DNA of 64,000 nucleotides from Clostridia bacterium. Its GTDB lineage: Bacteria; Bacillota; Clostridia; Oscillospirales; CAG-272. Positions 1 through 8,522 of the stretch are shown in pieces. How positions within the stretch are numbered: position 1 is the first letter of the stretch; each line of letters begins with the position of its first letter. A model generated the notes under the pieces. It saw only the letters and a list, made by a program, of their open reading frames with translations. It did no database searches and was not told where the DNA came from. The position numbers and the translations under genes were made by a program. The stretch covers positions 47,655 through 111,654 of the forward strand of contig JAFQUJ010000015.1 in NCBI GenBank assembly GCA_017408585.1. The letters are read 5' to 3'.

Positions 1-28
1 AGAGCGTATCGCTTTGTTAAAATATGCT

Positions 29-59
29 AAGAGGCGTATCTATTGATATGCCTCTTTTT
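29..59 (+). terminator. Rho-independent terminator of an upstream gene outside the window
   Basis: A hairpin with arms GAGGCGTATC and GATATGCCTC and a TATT loop is followed by a T run. No gene for it lies inside the window, so it most likely ends a plus-strand gene just upstream. Confidence 0.75.
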
Positions 60-76
60 GTTTTGCGTTTGTGCAT

Positions 77-118
77 ATTGCACAAAAATGATTGCCCCCC
101 CCCCTATTTTTGTGCAAT
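77..118. repeat. C10 homopolymer inside an inverted repeat
   Basis: A run of ten C (95-104) lies in the 16-nt loop between perfect 13-bp arms (77-89 and 106-118, core TTGCACAAAAAT). The run ends 19 nt before the -35 box of the next gene, about -55 to -64 from its inferred transcription start. The same tract-plus-TGCACAA arrangement occurs at 4619-4657. Confidence 0.9.
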
Positions 119-123
119 TTGTC

Positions 124-152
124 TTGACACGGTGATTTTTGTATGATATTAT
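124..152 (+). promoter_or_regulatory. Sigma-A-type promoter of the secreted LRR gene
   Basis: TTGACA at 124-129, a 17-bp spacer and TATTAT at 147-152. It is the obvious promoter for the gene starting at 219, with a leader of about 60 nt. Confidence 0.75.
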
Positions 153-218
153 TTTTATATATTATTTTGTATGCCCGTGGGTGCTTACCCACAGAAAATT
201 ATTACGAGGAGAAAATTT

Positions 219-3200
219 ATGAAAAAGAAGTTATTTCTTGTCATGGTGATGGTTGCACTTCTTTGTTGTCTTTTTGCCATTAGCGTTTCGGCAAAGCACG
301 AGTACACCCAACTCACCGACGAGACCCTTACCAATCTGGATGTAAAAATCATCCTGACAGATGGCACAAATGAATTTGATGCCACAATGAAATTCAAGGA
401 TTTGTTTAACTACACGCTAACAACTCCTACAGAAACTGTCTCTTATGCCCTCAAGCTTTCGAGCATTAAGGCTACAACCATAACGGTAGGCGAAACAGAA
501 TACACGCTCAAGAGCTCAATGGTGGGTATTTACATCCCTGACGGTGTTACTCATCTGAACAACAGCTTTATGAATCAGTATTCCACCGTTTTCTCAAAGG
601 CTTACTTGCCTGACAGTATTGAGGTGTTTGGTGACGGAGTGTTCTATAAATGCGGAACATTCTCATTTATTGACGAAAGCGGAGCACTTGACGCCTATTT
701 GCCCGAGAACCTCGTTCAAATAGGAAACAATGCAAACAACGAGGGAGATTCTCACTTTATGAGTGGATGCACACTCCAGAACGATACTCTCGTTTTCCCG
801 GAAGGATTTACCAAATTTGCTTCCAAATACGCCTTCAACGACGGATATGCAATGAAGGACGGTGGTGTTTTGAAGCTTGTATTTCTTGGAAAAATGACGC
901 ATGTATATACCTACCACGCTCAAGCAAACTCGAGCTTTAAATTCTATTTTACCAAAAACTCTGCAAGCGAGGCTAATATTCAGGCGGGTGGCTCATCTGT
1001 CAACAGAGTTGAAACAAGGCTTGTTGACGGAAGCTGGACTTATGCTTACAGAAACTCGATAACCTATGCGGATCTATCCACCGCTGTTGACAACACAGGA
1101 AAAACACTCATAATCAACATTAACAACAACGACCCGAACTCCACCTCATCTGCGGGAACATATGACGAAAAGGACTGGTTCTACCAATCAAGCAGAGCAA
1201 TCACTGCATATTTCTGCTCGGGTGAAATGATTATGACCTTCCGTAACGGAACATTCGGCTGGAAGGTTTACCGTTCTGATGTAATCGAGGTGGACAACGC
1301 CCACCCATTCGAGGACAACGGCACTACGGTTGAGCCTACCTGCACAATAGGTGGCGGAACAAGATACTCCTGCTCTATTTGTGGCTCATTTATCCGACTT
1401 GAAGACCAGACAACCGACCCGCTCGGACACGAATACACAGAGGATAACCTCGTATCGTCAACGACTCTTGGTTGCTTACAGGACGAAACAAAGACCTATG
1501 AGTGTCAAAGATGCTCCGAGGTATTCACGGTTGTTGTTACCGAGGCACCGGGACACGATATGTCTATTGTTACATACCCACTTGAAGCGACATACACATC
1601 ACTAGGTATTAAAAGGCTCGACTGTGCAAATTGCGAATATTATACCGAATATGAATACCGTATTGACCCTGCGGGAGCTACGATGACTATCGTTTTAGAG
1701 GACGGAACGGAGCTTTCGGTTCTCGCCTCGTTGATTTTCACATCAACCTTTAACGAGGAGTCTCAAACTGCATCTATTACGGGCGTCCACACCTCGTTTA
1801 CTTATGGCGAAACGACATATGCCATTACAGATGTTCACAAAATCGTTGTTCCATTTGGCTTTAACCATGTCGCTTACGAATTTTCAAACGGACGCGATGT
1901 AGAGGTTTATGACTTCTCGCTTACAAAGGATTTAATTCTTGCAAACGGTGCATTTAGAGATAACTCATATATTGAACAGGTTATTCTCGGTGACGGAATA
2001 ATGCCTATGGATGATGCCTTCCGTGCATCAAGCAAGCTCGTTTCTGTCATAATCCCTGACGGTGTGACAGTAGTTTTCCTTTCCAGCCAGGATCCGTTTT
2101 ATGATAACAAGACGGTTCAGGAGTTTATTATCGGCAAGGGTGCAAATGTAGATTTTGCAAAAACAGGCTTTAAGGGAACTATGAACTCTATTGCTAGAAT
2201 TGTAATTGGCGACGGTGCAACGGTTAACTTTGCCCAAAGTGCCTTCAGCTGGCTTGGAGGACTTAAAACCTTTACAATAGGAAAGGAATGTCATGTAACC
2301 TTTGGCTACGATAGTTTTGGAAATAACCAAAACCTTACCTCGCTCACAATCGGAGACTCGTCAACTATTATTTTCAACGGAAACGCCTTTTATAAAGCAC
2401 TCAAGCTAGAGACATTTACCGTTGGCGAAAACTGCAATCTTTCATTTGCGGGAAGCTCATTTGCAGCATTGACTACACTTAATGAGCTTTCATTCCCCGA
2501 CAGCACTACTATTACCTTCGCAGCTGACAATTCCTTCAAGGATTGTACTGCTCTTGAAACCATTTACCTACCATCAAGCGTTACCTCGCTTCCAAAGGAA
2601 ACCTTCGCAGGCTGCACAGCACTCAAAACAGTTACTCTTATGGGTGTTACCTCGATTGGCGAAAAGGCGTTTGCTCTGAACTCTGCAAGTGATAGCGTAT
2701 TCACAATCTACTCACACGGAACAGGCAACTTGTCCTTCGGCTCAAACGCACTTAGCAATAGGTCAAATGTTGTTCTTTACACAAATAGCACCAACATCAC
2801 CTCACTCTCAAGTGCGACCTACACCGTATATGTAGGAATTGCACACGCTCATACACCTTACACAAAGGACGAAACCTGCTTTGAAAACGGTTATATAGGC
2901 TACGCAACCGATTGTCCTTGTGGCAAGATTGCTTACGGTGCAACCTATACTGTATATTCAAACGAGGACACAGCGGGTACAGCTTATACGCTTGACGACA
3001 TTGTAATTATTGACGAGTTTGACGGACACGATATTGTTATCACCGTTACCTATGCAAACGGATACGACAAGACGGGTTTGAAATGCACTGTCTGCTCTCG
3101 TGAGTGCGGCGAAACCTGGGAGAGCGTAGAAACAAAGCCTATTCTGACACACAAGGGCTATTCATACAGCCTTAGTGGCTCAGTTTCAGGCATTCAAAGT

Positions 3201-3635
3201 GGCTTCCACATTGAGCTTGATGCACTCAAGGAATACAACCAATATAACGAGGATTTGGTAATCGGTCTTGGTATTCTAAATCCAAAGTATCTTGGCGACG
3301 AATTCTTTGACGGAAATGTAATAAATGCCGATAAGGGTTGCCTACAAATCAATATCAGCTCTCTTGACTATTCGGAGATCAGCTGTATGATTTCATTCCC
3401 ATCCGACAACTCACTCAACTCACTTGAGCTTGTTATCTTTGCATATGTTTGCGAGGGCGAGGGCACAGCTCCTTCTCAACTAATTCAAAAGAAATATGTT
3501 GAAAACGAGGCTTCAAGCGCAGTTAGTGCTGTAACAAGAGGCGAAAATGCCCTTCACACAGTAAATCTAACATATGTTAAGACTCCTGTTGCATATCCCT
3601 CCAAGCTAGAGGAATATGTCGCTCCACAGGCTTAA
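219..3635 (+). CDS. Secreted BspA-like leucine-rich-repeat surface protein
   Basis: A large exported protein (1138 aa) of the BspA/LRR_5 type, a family linked to adhesion and host contact; no ligand can be named. The start at 219 is chosen because GAGGAG precedes it by 7 nt and it begins a good signal peptide (MKKKLFLV..., cut after SVSA near residue 25). Residues about 130-300 and 500-860 hold repeats of the AFxxCxxLxxVxIPxS type. Between them (about 370-480) are CxxC...GH modules, also present in the protease gene at 42956-44161. The last 160 residues (from about 976, GYSYSLSGS) resemble the N-terminal domain of the protein at 20815-23703. No LPxTG or other anchor is visible, so it may be released or bind non-covalently. 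A C10 tract upstream suggests switchable expression. Confidence 0.85.
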   Translation: MKKKLFLVMVMVALLCCLFAISVSAKHEYTQLTDETLTNLDVKIILTDGTNEFDATMKFKDLFNYTLTTPTETVSYALKLSSIKATTITVGETEYTLKSSMVGIYIPDGVTHLNNSFMNQYSTVFSKAYLPDSIEVFGDGVFYKCGTFSFIDESGALDAYLPENLVQIGNNANNEGDSHFMSGCTLQNDTLVFPEGFTKFASKYAFNDGYAMKDGGVLKLVFLGKMTHVYTYHAQANSSFKFYFTKNSASEANIQAGGSSVNRVETRLVDGSWTYAYRNSITYADLSTAVDNTGKTLIININNNDPNSTSSAGTYDEKDWFYQSSRAITAYFCSGEMIMTFRNGTFGWKVYRSDVIEVDNAHPFEDNGTTVEPTCTIGGGTRYSCSICGSFIRLEDQTTDPLGHEYTEDNLVSSTTLGCLQDETKTYECQRCSEVFTVVVTEAPGHDMSIVTYPLEATYTSLGIKRLDCANCEYYTEYEYRIDPAGATMTIVLEDGTELSVLASLIFTSTFNEESQTASITGVHTSFTYGETTYAITDVHKIVVPFGFNHVAYEFSNGRDVEVYDFSLTKDLILANGAFRDNSYIEQVILGDGIMPMDDAFRASSKLVSVIIPDGVTVVFLSSQDPFYDNKTVQEFIIGKGANVDFAKTGFKGTMNSIARIVIGDGATVNFAQSAFSWLGGLKTFTIGKECHVTFGYDSFGNNQNLTSLTIGDSSTIIFNGNAFYKALKLETFTVGENCNLSFAGSSFAALTTLNELSFPDSTTITFAADNSFKDCTALETIYLPSSVTSLPKETFAGCTALKTVTLMGVTSIGEKAFALNSASDSVFTIYSHGTGNLSFGSNALSNRSNVVLYTNSTNITSLSSATYTVYVGIAHAHTPYTKDETCFENGYIGYATDCPCGKIAYGATYTVYSNEDTAGTAYTLDDIVIIDEFDGHDIVITVTYANGYDKTGLKCTVCSRECGETWESVETKPILTHKGYSYSLSGSVSGIQSGFHIELDALKEYNQYNEDLVIGLGILNPKYLGDEFFDGNVINADKGCLQINISSLDYSEISCMISFPSDNSLNSLELVIFAYVCEGEGTAPSQLIQKKYVENEASSAVSAVTRGENALHTVNLTYVKTPVAYPSKLEEYVAPQA

Positions 3636-3643
3636 AATCAAAA

Positions 3644-3677
3644 CAAAAATCACACTCCGATTGGAGTGTGATTTTTT
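3644..3677. terminator. Bidirectional terminator
   Basis: Hairpin ATCACACTCC / GGAGTGTGAT with A and T runs on either side, between convergent genes ending at 3635 and 3690. Confidence 0.85.
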
Positions 3678-3689
3678 GCCTTATTTAGC

Positions 3690-4538
3690 TTAGTTCTTTT
3701 GCTCTTCCTTGGGCTCCTCTTGAGCCTCTTCCTTAGTTTCAAGTTCATTGATTGTGTAGTTGAGCTCCTTGCGTAAGAAGTATCCGTCAACCATTTCGTC
3801 AATGCCTCTTGAGTATGTAATTGTTACACCTTTATACTCCTCACGAGCTCCATCACAGCCAGGCTTGCCTCTGTTCTCGTAGTTGGGGTGATAAATGCTT
3901 GTAACGGTAACCGGAATATCGTACTCATTATCTTCATCGAGCCACTCGTTGAGAACCTCACCGATTCTGTCTGTCCATGCAGTTACATAGTCAGCGGAAA
4001 CACTCACAGGAACATCTCTTTGAGATATTTGACACTTGAATGGTACGATTGAGAAGTAGCCTAGCTTTTCTTCGCCACAATTTGCACATTTAAGGGCAAG
4101 ACCTATCTTAACGGTGATGTGAGCGCTTACTCTAAGCTCCTTGTAGAAGCCAGGCTTCTTGTCATCATCAAGGGTGTAAAGCTTGTCAAAGTGGGGCTTG
4201 ATATCCAAGATCTCGTAATGAACGAGTTGTTCAAACTCCTCGTCGGTTGTGATGTTTGCCACTGTCTTACACTTGTTACAGGTGAGGAACTTGAATCTCT
4301 TCTCGATGTTCTTAACAACGAGCATTAAGAACGCACCGATGATAAGACCGAAGCCACCGATCATATTGAGCATACCGAAGCTGTCAGAAATGAGTATCTG
4401 ACAAAGAAGGGTAATGCCGAGAAGAATTGCTGAGCCGATAAGGAACTTCTTGATGTCCTTCTTTCTTTGCTCGCAGTCCTCAGGAGTGTTGATTTCACCC
4501 TTGAAGAGTCTTTTGAAATAGTCTTTTAATTTTTTCAT
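3690..4538 (-). CDS. Zinc-ribbon membrane protein of unknown function
   Basis: I do not recognise a named family. The 282-aa protein has a basic N-terminus, two hydrophobic segments (about residues 33-52 and 57-74), then a cytosolic-type domain with two CxxC pairs (CNKC near 87 and CANCG near 155) that probably form one zinc ribbon. The C-terminus is Glu/Lys-rich. The start follows an AAGGAGAAAA RBS. It stands alone, convergent to the LRR gene. Its promoter has the same upstream C/G10 element as that gene, the main hint about its biology: it may belong to the same switchable set. Confidence 0.75.
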   Translation of the reverse strand: MKKLKDYFKRLFKGEINTPEDCEQRKKDIKKFLIGSAILLGITLLCQILISDSFGMLNMIGGFGLIIGAFLMLVVKNIEKRFKFLTCNKCKTVANITTDEEFEQLVHYEILDIKPHFDKLYTLDDDKKPGFYKELRVSAHITVKIGLALKCANCGEEKLGYFSIVPFKCQISQRDVPVSVSADYVTAWTDRIGEVLNEWLDEDNEYDIPVTVTSIYHPNYENRGKPGCDGAREEYKGVTITYSRGIDEMVDGYFLRKELNYTINELETKEEAQEEPKEEQKN

Positions 4539-4587
4539 TTTTCTCCTTTATTGTAGTCTTTCCTACTGTCAAAATTTTGGTAATATA

Positions 4588-4616
4588 AGTATATCACATA
4601 TGGCTTTTATTGTCAA
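4588..4616 (-). promoter_or_regulatory. Promoter of the zinc-ribbon membrane protein
   Basis: On the minus strand, TTGACA (4616-4611), a 17-bp spacer and TATACT (4593-4588). The G10 tract lies 18 nt upstream of the -35. Confidence 0.8.
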
Positions 4617-4618
4617 TA

Positions 4619-4657
4619 TGCACAATAAACAAATCCCCCCCCCCGTTTTTTTGTGCA
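4619..4657. repeat. C10/G10 homopolymer between TGCACAA half-sites
   Basis: Ten C (4635-4644) flanked by TGCACAA (4619-4625) and TTGTGCA (4651-4657). Relative to the minus-strand promoter at 4588-4616 the tract is at about -54 to -63, nearly the same position as the C10 tract upstream of the gene at 219. A further perfect inverted repeat (TTTGTGCATTTTT, 4650-4678) overlaps it. Confidence 0.9.
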
Positions 4658-4675
4658 TTTTTGACAAAAATGCAC

Positions 4676-4720
4676 AAAAAAGACAGAATTTTCAAGGAAA
4701 TTGCAAATTCTGTCTTTTTT
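4676..4720. terminator. Terminator of the zapA-nth operon
   Basis: Arms AGACAGAATTT and AAATTCTGTCT with A/T runs on both sides; it lies just past the 3' end of nth (4762). Confidence 0.75.
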
Positions 4721-4761
4721 AGATATTCAAATTATGTAATACTGTGGATTTTTGTTGCTTA

Positions 4762-5418
4762 TTATTTGGTTTTACCGAATTGGCAAAGCTCTCTTTGGTT
4801 AATTGGGCATATGTCGCATTTTGGCGCTCTTGCGGTGCAGATATCTCTGCCAAAAAGGACAAGGCGATGACAGAGGTCGCTTTGCTCGTGTGGCTCTACG
4901 ATTTTTGTCAAAATCTGCTCTGTTTTAAGGGGATTTTTCATTCCGTTTTTATACATACCAAAGCGCCCGCAAATTCTCATACAATGAGTGTCGGCAACGA
5001 TTGCGGGGAGCGAATACAGGTCACCGAGGAGCAAATTGGCAATCTTTCTGCCCACGCCCTCGAATTTAAGTAGCTCGTCCATTTCGCTTGGCACGATGCC
5101 ATTATAATCATTTAACAGGCGAATTGATGCGTCCCTTATGTTTTTCGCCTTCATTTTATAAAGACCGCAGGGCTTGATTATCTGTTCGATTTCTTCAAGT
5201 GGTGCTTCGGCTAACGCCTCGGCGCTTGGAAACGCCTTAAAAAGCTCTCGGCACACAATATTGACTCTTTCGTCGGTGCATTGGGCGCTAAGTCTTCCCA
5301 TGACAAGAAGCTTCCACGGATCGCCCTCATATTCAAGAGAGCATTTTGCCTCGGGATAGAGAATTTTTAGCTCCTCGACGATTTGAGCCATTACCTCTCT
5401 TTTTTGTGCTTGCGTCAT
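4762..5418 (-). CDS. nth: Endonuclease III (DNA glycosylase/AP lyase)
   Basis: Base-excision repair enzyme that removes oxidised pyrimidines and cleaves the abasic site. The 218-aa length is typical. The helix-hairpin-helix FEGVGRK carries the catalytic Lys (residue 125), VADTH carries the catalytic Asp (143), and four Cys near the end (194, 201, 204, 212) should bind the [4Fe-4S] cluster; the last spacing is 7 residues rather than the usual 5. It overlaps maf by 4 nt and is the last gene of a four-gene operon. Confidence 0.95.
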   Translation of the reverse strand: MTQAQKREVMAQIVEELKILYPEAKCSLEYEGDPWKLLVMGRLSAQCTDERVNIVCRELFKAFPSAEALAEAPLEEIEQIIKPCGLYKMKAKNIRDASIRLLNDYNGIVPSEMDELLKFEGVGRKIANLLLGDLYSLPAIVADTHCMRICGRFGMYKNGMKNPLKTEQILTKIVEPHEQSDLCHRLVLFGRDICTARAPKCDICPINQRELCQFGKTK

Positions 5419-5978
5419 ATTAGGCTAACCCCCAGCTTTTCCTTGATTAGCTCACATAAGCGACACAGGGGTAGCCCAACGACATTGAAAAAGTCGCCAT
5501 CTATTTTCTTAATGAACGCTCCTGCCATCTCCTGTATTCCATATGCGCCCGCCTTATCGTATGGCTCACATGTATCAACATATTTTTCAATTTCGCTATC
5601 TGTCAGCTCTCTTACATGAACTATCGTTTTTTCGTATGCAGTATATGCCTTGCCATTATAAAGCACGCAAATGCCTGTGATGACCTCATGCGAGGTGCTC
5701 GACATGGATTTGAGCATTGAAATTGCCTCGGCGCGTGATTTTGGCTTGCCGAGAAGTGCTCCGTTATGATAAACTATCGTATCTGCGCCGATTACCAGCT
5801 CGCCCTGCTGCGCCTCGACTCCCATTGCCTTTTTGGTTGCAAGCGCTTGTATCCACTCGTACACATTCTCGCCATTATAGCTCTCGTCGGCGTTTGCCAC
5901 TCGAATATCGAAATCCGAGCACACCATTGACAAAATCTCTCGTCTTCTAGCTGATGCTGATGCTAAAACTATCTTCAT
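5415..5978 (-). CDS. maf: Maf-family nucleotide pyrophosphatase
   Basis: Maf proteins hydrolyse non-canonical or modified nucleoside triphosphates and are linked to septum formation. The N-terminal SASARRREIL loop and GADTIV (catalytic Asp 66) are the family signature; 187 aa is normal. It overlaps both neighbours by 4 nt (U32 peptidase upstream, nth downstream), so translation is likely coupled. Confidence 0.93.
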   Translation of the reverse strand: MKIVLASASARRREILSMVCSDFDIRVANADESYNGENVYEWIQALATKKAMGVEAQQGELVIGADTIVYHNGALLGKPKSRAEAISMLKSMSSTSHEVITGICVLYNGKAYTAYEKTIVHVRELTDSEIEKYVDTCEPYDKAGAYGIQEMAGAFIKKIDGDFFNVVGLPLCRLCELIKEKLGVSLI

Positions 5979-8044
5979 TTTGCTATTCTCCTGATTTTTT
6001 GGGTGGTGGGCGTGCCTCTTTTGTACGCCTCGATTATGCTCTCACATTCCTGTTGTGGCTCATCACTAAAAATGAAGTGCCACGAAAAGCTGTTTATTGC
6101 CTCGCCCTTATCTGCCATATAGATTGGCACGCTATTATATATTACTGTGTGGTGACCGTAAATGCCCTCATAGAACATTTTTGCGCCGGTTCTATCGGTT
6201 AGGTAGCCTTTGCATTGTCCTGTGCAATTGCCATAGCCACCACAAATGCACTTGAAGGTGGTCATAACAGGGAATTTGCCATACACGATAAGCGAGCAGT
6301 CACCAAGATCTCTTGCTTGTGGCAAGGATAACTCCGGTGAGAGAATTACATTTTCGACGCCAAGAGAGTACAAATACTCGACTGTGTGGTGGTTAAATGC
6401 GTTAAATCTAAAATCGCACGCCACGATAAAGCCCATTTCCTTGACGATTTTTAGCTGTCCCAAATTAGTGATGAGCGCATATTTTGCGCCACGCTCTCTC
6501 GCCCCTTCAAGAATTAGAGCTAGCTCGCTCCAATCCCTATCAAGAATTATCGGCGGAAGATATACTCCGTTTGCACCATGCTCGCTATCATAAAGGTGTG
6601 CGGGGATATATATTCTATCAAAAAATTCGGTTGCATTTTTGGGAATTTGGCTGTTATCACTAAACACCGCAGTACGCAACTTTTGACTGCCCATTGGGCG
6701 TTTTTTAGACACATAGTCCACCCTTTTAGGCGCTCTTGCGCCTAAAATTGCGTCAATTGCCTCTCTTCTTAGCGCATTGAGGCTTGACACTCTAATTATT
6801 ATATTATCGTCCCTTTCAAGCTCTATTTTCCCCACGGAAAATGGCGTTGCGCCCAGCTTTGACAGGGATTTTATTATATCCGCATCGGTCATCGGTGCGT
6901 TTATTGCGCGTTCTACGATGTCACCATACACGCTCACGCTTTTTCCATTAAGGGTAATGGTAAGCATTGCCCTTTCGCCTATCATAAAGCGTGCAAAAAT
7001 ATCAATTTGGGGCTTTTTCAGCTCGTCAAGGGTGACGCCCTGCTCTCTTGTTGCGCTCTTGTCACTCTCGGAGCGAATTCCAAGCATTTCGTCGCTGATT
7101 TGCCTATCAAAATAGCCACTTGTAAAGCCCTGTCGCGAGAACAATCGCTCCAGGCGTTGCATTTGTGCTTTGCCAGCCCCTCTTCTCGCGTCGAGAAGCC
7201 CTCTCCAAATTGACACAACACCGCCCACATATTCTGCGCTCTTCATTCTGCCTTCAATTTTAAGAGAATCGACCCCTGTGTCGAGAATTTGAGGGATTTT
7301 TTGAGCAAGTGACATATCCTTTAAGCTTAGTGGGTATTCATTTCGCACTTCGCTTATGGCTCGTGTTCTTGGACTGTCACTTATCCTCATTCCGCACTCC
7401 ACATTCCGCACTCCGCACTCCATTGTGTATGGCAGTCTGCACGGCTGAGCGCATTCGCCACGGTTTCCACTTCGTCCGCCCATTGCGTAGCTCATAAGGC
7501 ATTGTCCCGACATAGACATACAATGAGCGCCATGAACAAACATTTCTATTTCGGTGTCGGTGTTGTCGCAAATATATTTTATGCCCTCTTTGTCTAGCTC
7601 TCGCGCGACAACTACTCTTTTACAGCCAAGAGCGCTAAGAGCAATAACGCCATCAAGATTGTGCGCACTCGCTTGTGTGCTGGCGTGAATTTCAAGGTCG
7701 GGAAAATGCTCTCTTAAAAGAGCTATTATTCCAAAATCTGCGACAATCAGCGCATCGACTCCCGCCTCGTACAGAGCGCTAACATATTCAAGGACGGTGG
7801 GAATTTCCCTGTCATAAATTTCGATATTGAGCGTGACAAACGCCTTGACATTATGTGCGTGACACAATCTAATCGCTGTGCGCGCGTCGTCAAGGCTAAA
7901 ATTATGCGCCCTCATTCGAGCGTTAAAAAGGTCTGTGCCGAAATACACGGCATCTGCGCCATTTGCAATAGCGCTTTTTAGGGCGTCCATGTCGGAAGCC
8001 GGCGCTAAAAGCTCCGGCAGATTGTGGTTTTTATTCTCCATCAT
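5975..8044 (-). CDS. U32-family peptidase / RNA hydroxylation protein (RlhA/TrhP type)
   Basis: About 689 aa. U32 proteins of this layout act in rRNA or tRNA hydroxylation (RlhA, TrhP) rather than proven proteolysis; I cannot say which here. The core motif with the conserved Cys (GNRGECAQPCRLPY) and SLKIEGRMKSAEYV are intact, followed by the C-terminal domain. Between them, at about residues 208-235, is an insertion (MECGVRNVECGMR...) encoded by a short tandem repeat. Start: the reading frame is open from a TTG at 8053; I prefer ATG at 8044, which overlaps zapA. Operon with zapA, maf and nth. Confidence 0.85.
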   Translation of the reverse strand: MMENKNHNLPELLAPASDMDALKSAIANGADAVYFGTDLFNARMRAHNFSLDDARTAIRLCHAHNVKAFVTLNIEIYDREIPTVLEYVSALYEAGVDALIVADFGIIALLREHFPDLEIHASTQASAHNLDGVIALSALGCKRVVVARELDKEGIKYICDNTDTEIEMFVHGAHCMSMSGQCLMSYAMGGRSGNRGECAQPCRLPYTMECGVRNVECGMRISDSPRTRAISEVRNEYPLSLKDMSLAQKIPQILDTGVDSLKIEGRMKSAEYVGGVVSIWRGLLDARRGAGKAQMQRLERLFSRQGFTSGYFDRQISDEMLGIRSESDKSATREQGVTLDELKKPQIDIFARFMIGERAMLTITLNGKSVSVYGDIVERAINAPMTDADIIKSLSKLGATPFSVGKIELERDDNIIIRVSSLNALRREAIDAILGARAPKRVDYVSKKRPMGSQKLRTAVFSDNSQIPKNATEFFDRIYIPAHLYDSEHGANGVYLPPIILDRDWSELALILEGARERGAKYALITNLGQLKIVKEMGFIVACDFRFNAFNHHTVEYLYSLGVENVILSPELSLPQARDLGDCSLIVYGKFPVMTTFKCICGGYGNCTGQCKGYLTDRTGAKMFYEGIYGHHTVIYNSVPIYMADKGEAINSFSWHFIFSDEPQQECESIIEAYKRGTPTTQKIRRIAK
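7389..7421. repeat. Short in-frame tandem repeat in the U32 gene
   Basis: On the coding strand the stretch alternates GGAGTGCGGA and GGAATGTGGA-like units of about 12-14 bp. It encodes a CGVRNVECGM-like segment that family members normally lack. Confidence 0.7.
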
Positions 8045-8345
8045 GCTTTGCAAGCTTCGCGCGAAGCTCCTCGTTTTCTTGCTTTAATCTATTTACATTT
8101 GCTTGATATAGGGCAATTTGTGCCTCGAGGTTTTTAAGCCTTCTTTCGTCAGTGCTGGACGAGCTATAAAAGTCCATGGCACAAAAGAGCGCAGCCTCGA
8201 CAAGTGAGCAGTTCTTTTTAGTGCGCACCATGTGAGTGACCTTATCGCTTACCTCCTTGGCAACCCCCTCAACATATTCTCTTTCTTGCTCGGAAACGAC
8301 GCCTAGGCGAATTCCCGCTATTTCAACAAAATACTTTTGCTTCAT
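8031..8345 (-). CDS. zapA: Cell division protein ZapA
   Basis: A 104-aa FtsZ-ring stabiliser. The N-terminal beta part (VEIAGIRLGVVSEQEREYVE) and the C-terminal coiled coil from about residue 70 fit ZapA. It is the first gene of the zapA-U32-maf-nth operon. The ATG at 8345 lies about 180 bp from the divergent proB start. Confidence 0.9.
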   Translation of the reverse strand: MKQKYFVEIAGIRLGVVSEQEREYVEGVAKEVSDKVTHMVRTKKNCSLVEAALFCAMDFYSSSSTDERRLKNLEAQIALYQANVNRLKQENEELRAKLAKHDGE

Positions 8346-8374
8346 AATCTTTTCTCGCTTTTCTTTTAAAACTC

Positions 8375-8403
8375 TTGAAATTTATGCTCGTTGTATGTAT
8401 AAT
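8375..8403 (+). promoter_or_regulatory. Promoter of proBA-thiI
   Basis: TTGAAA (8375-8380), 17-bp spacer, TATAAT (8398-8403). It implies a leader of about 110 nt before proB; I see no recognisable riboswitch or T-box in it. Confidence 0.75.
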
Positions 8404-8522
8404 ATATTTTATAATGGGTGTGCCCCCGAGATAAATTTTATCTACATACGATAATTATACTACACAAAAGGACAAATTTCAACACCTTAGGGCGCAGATT
8501 TTATTATTTTTGGGAGATTGAC

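Noticed and set aside
1351-1605. Various ORFs of 60-160 codons opposite or within large genes
   Set aside because: They are other-frame shadows of clearly coding genes without RBS, domains or promoter.
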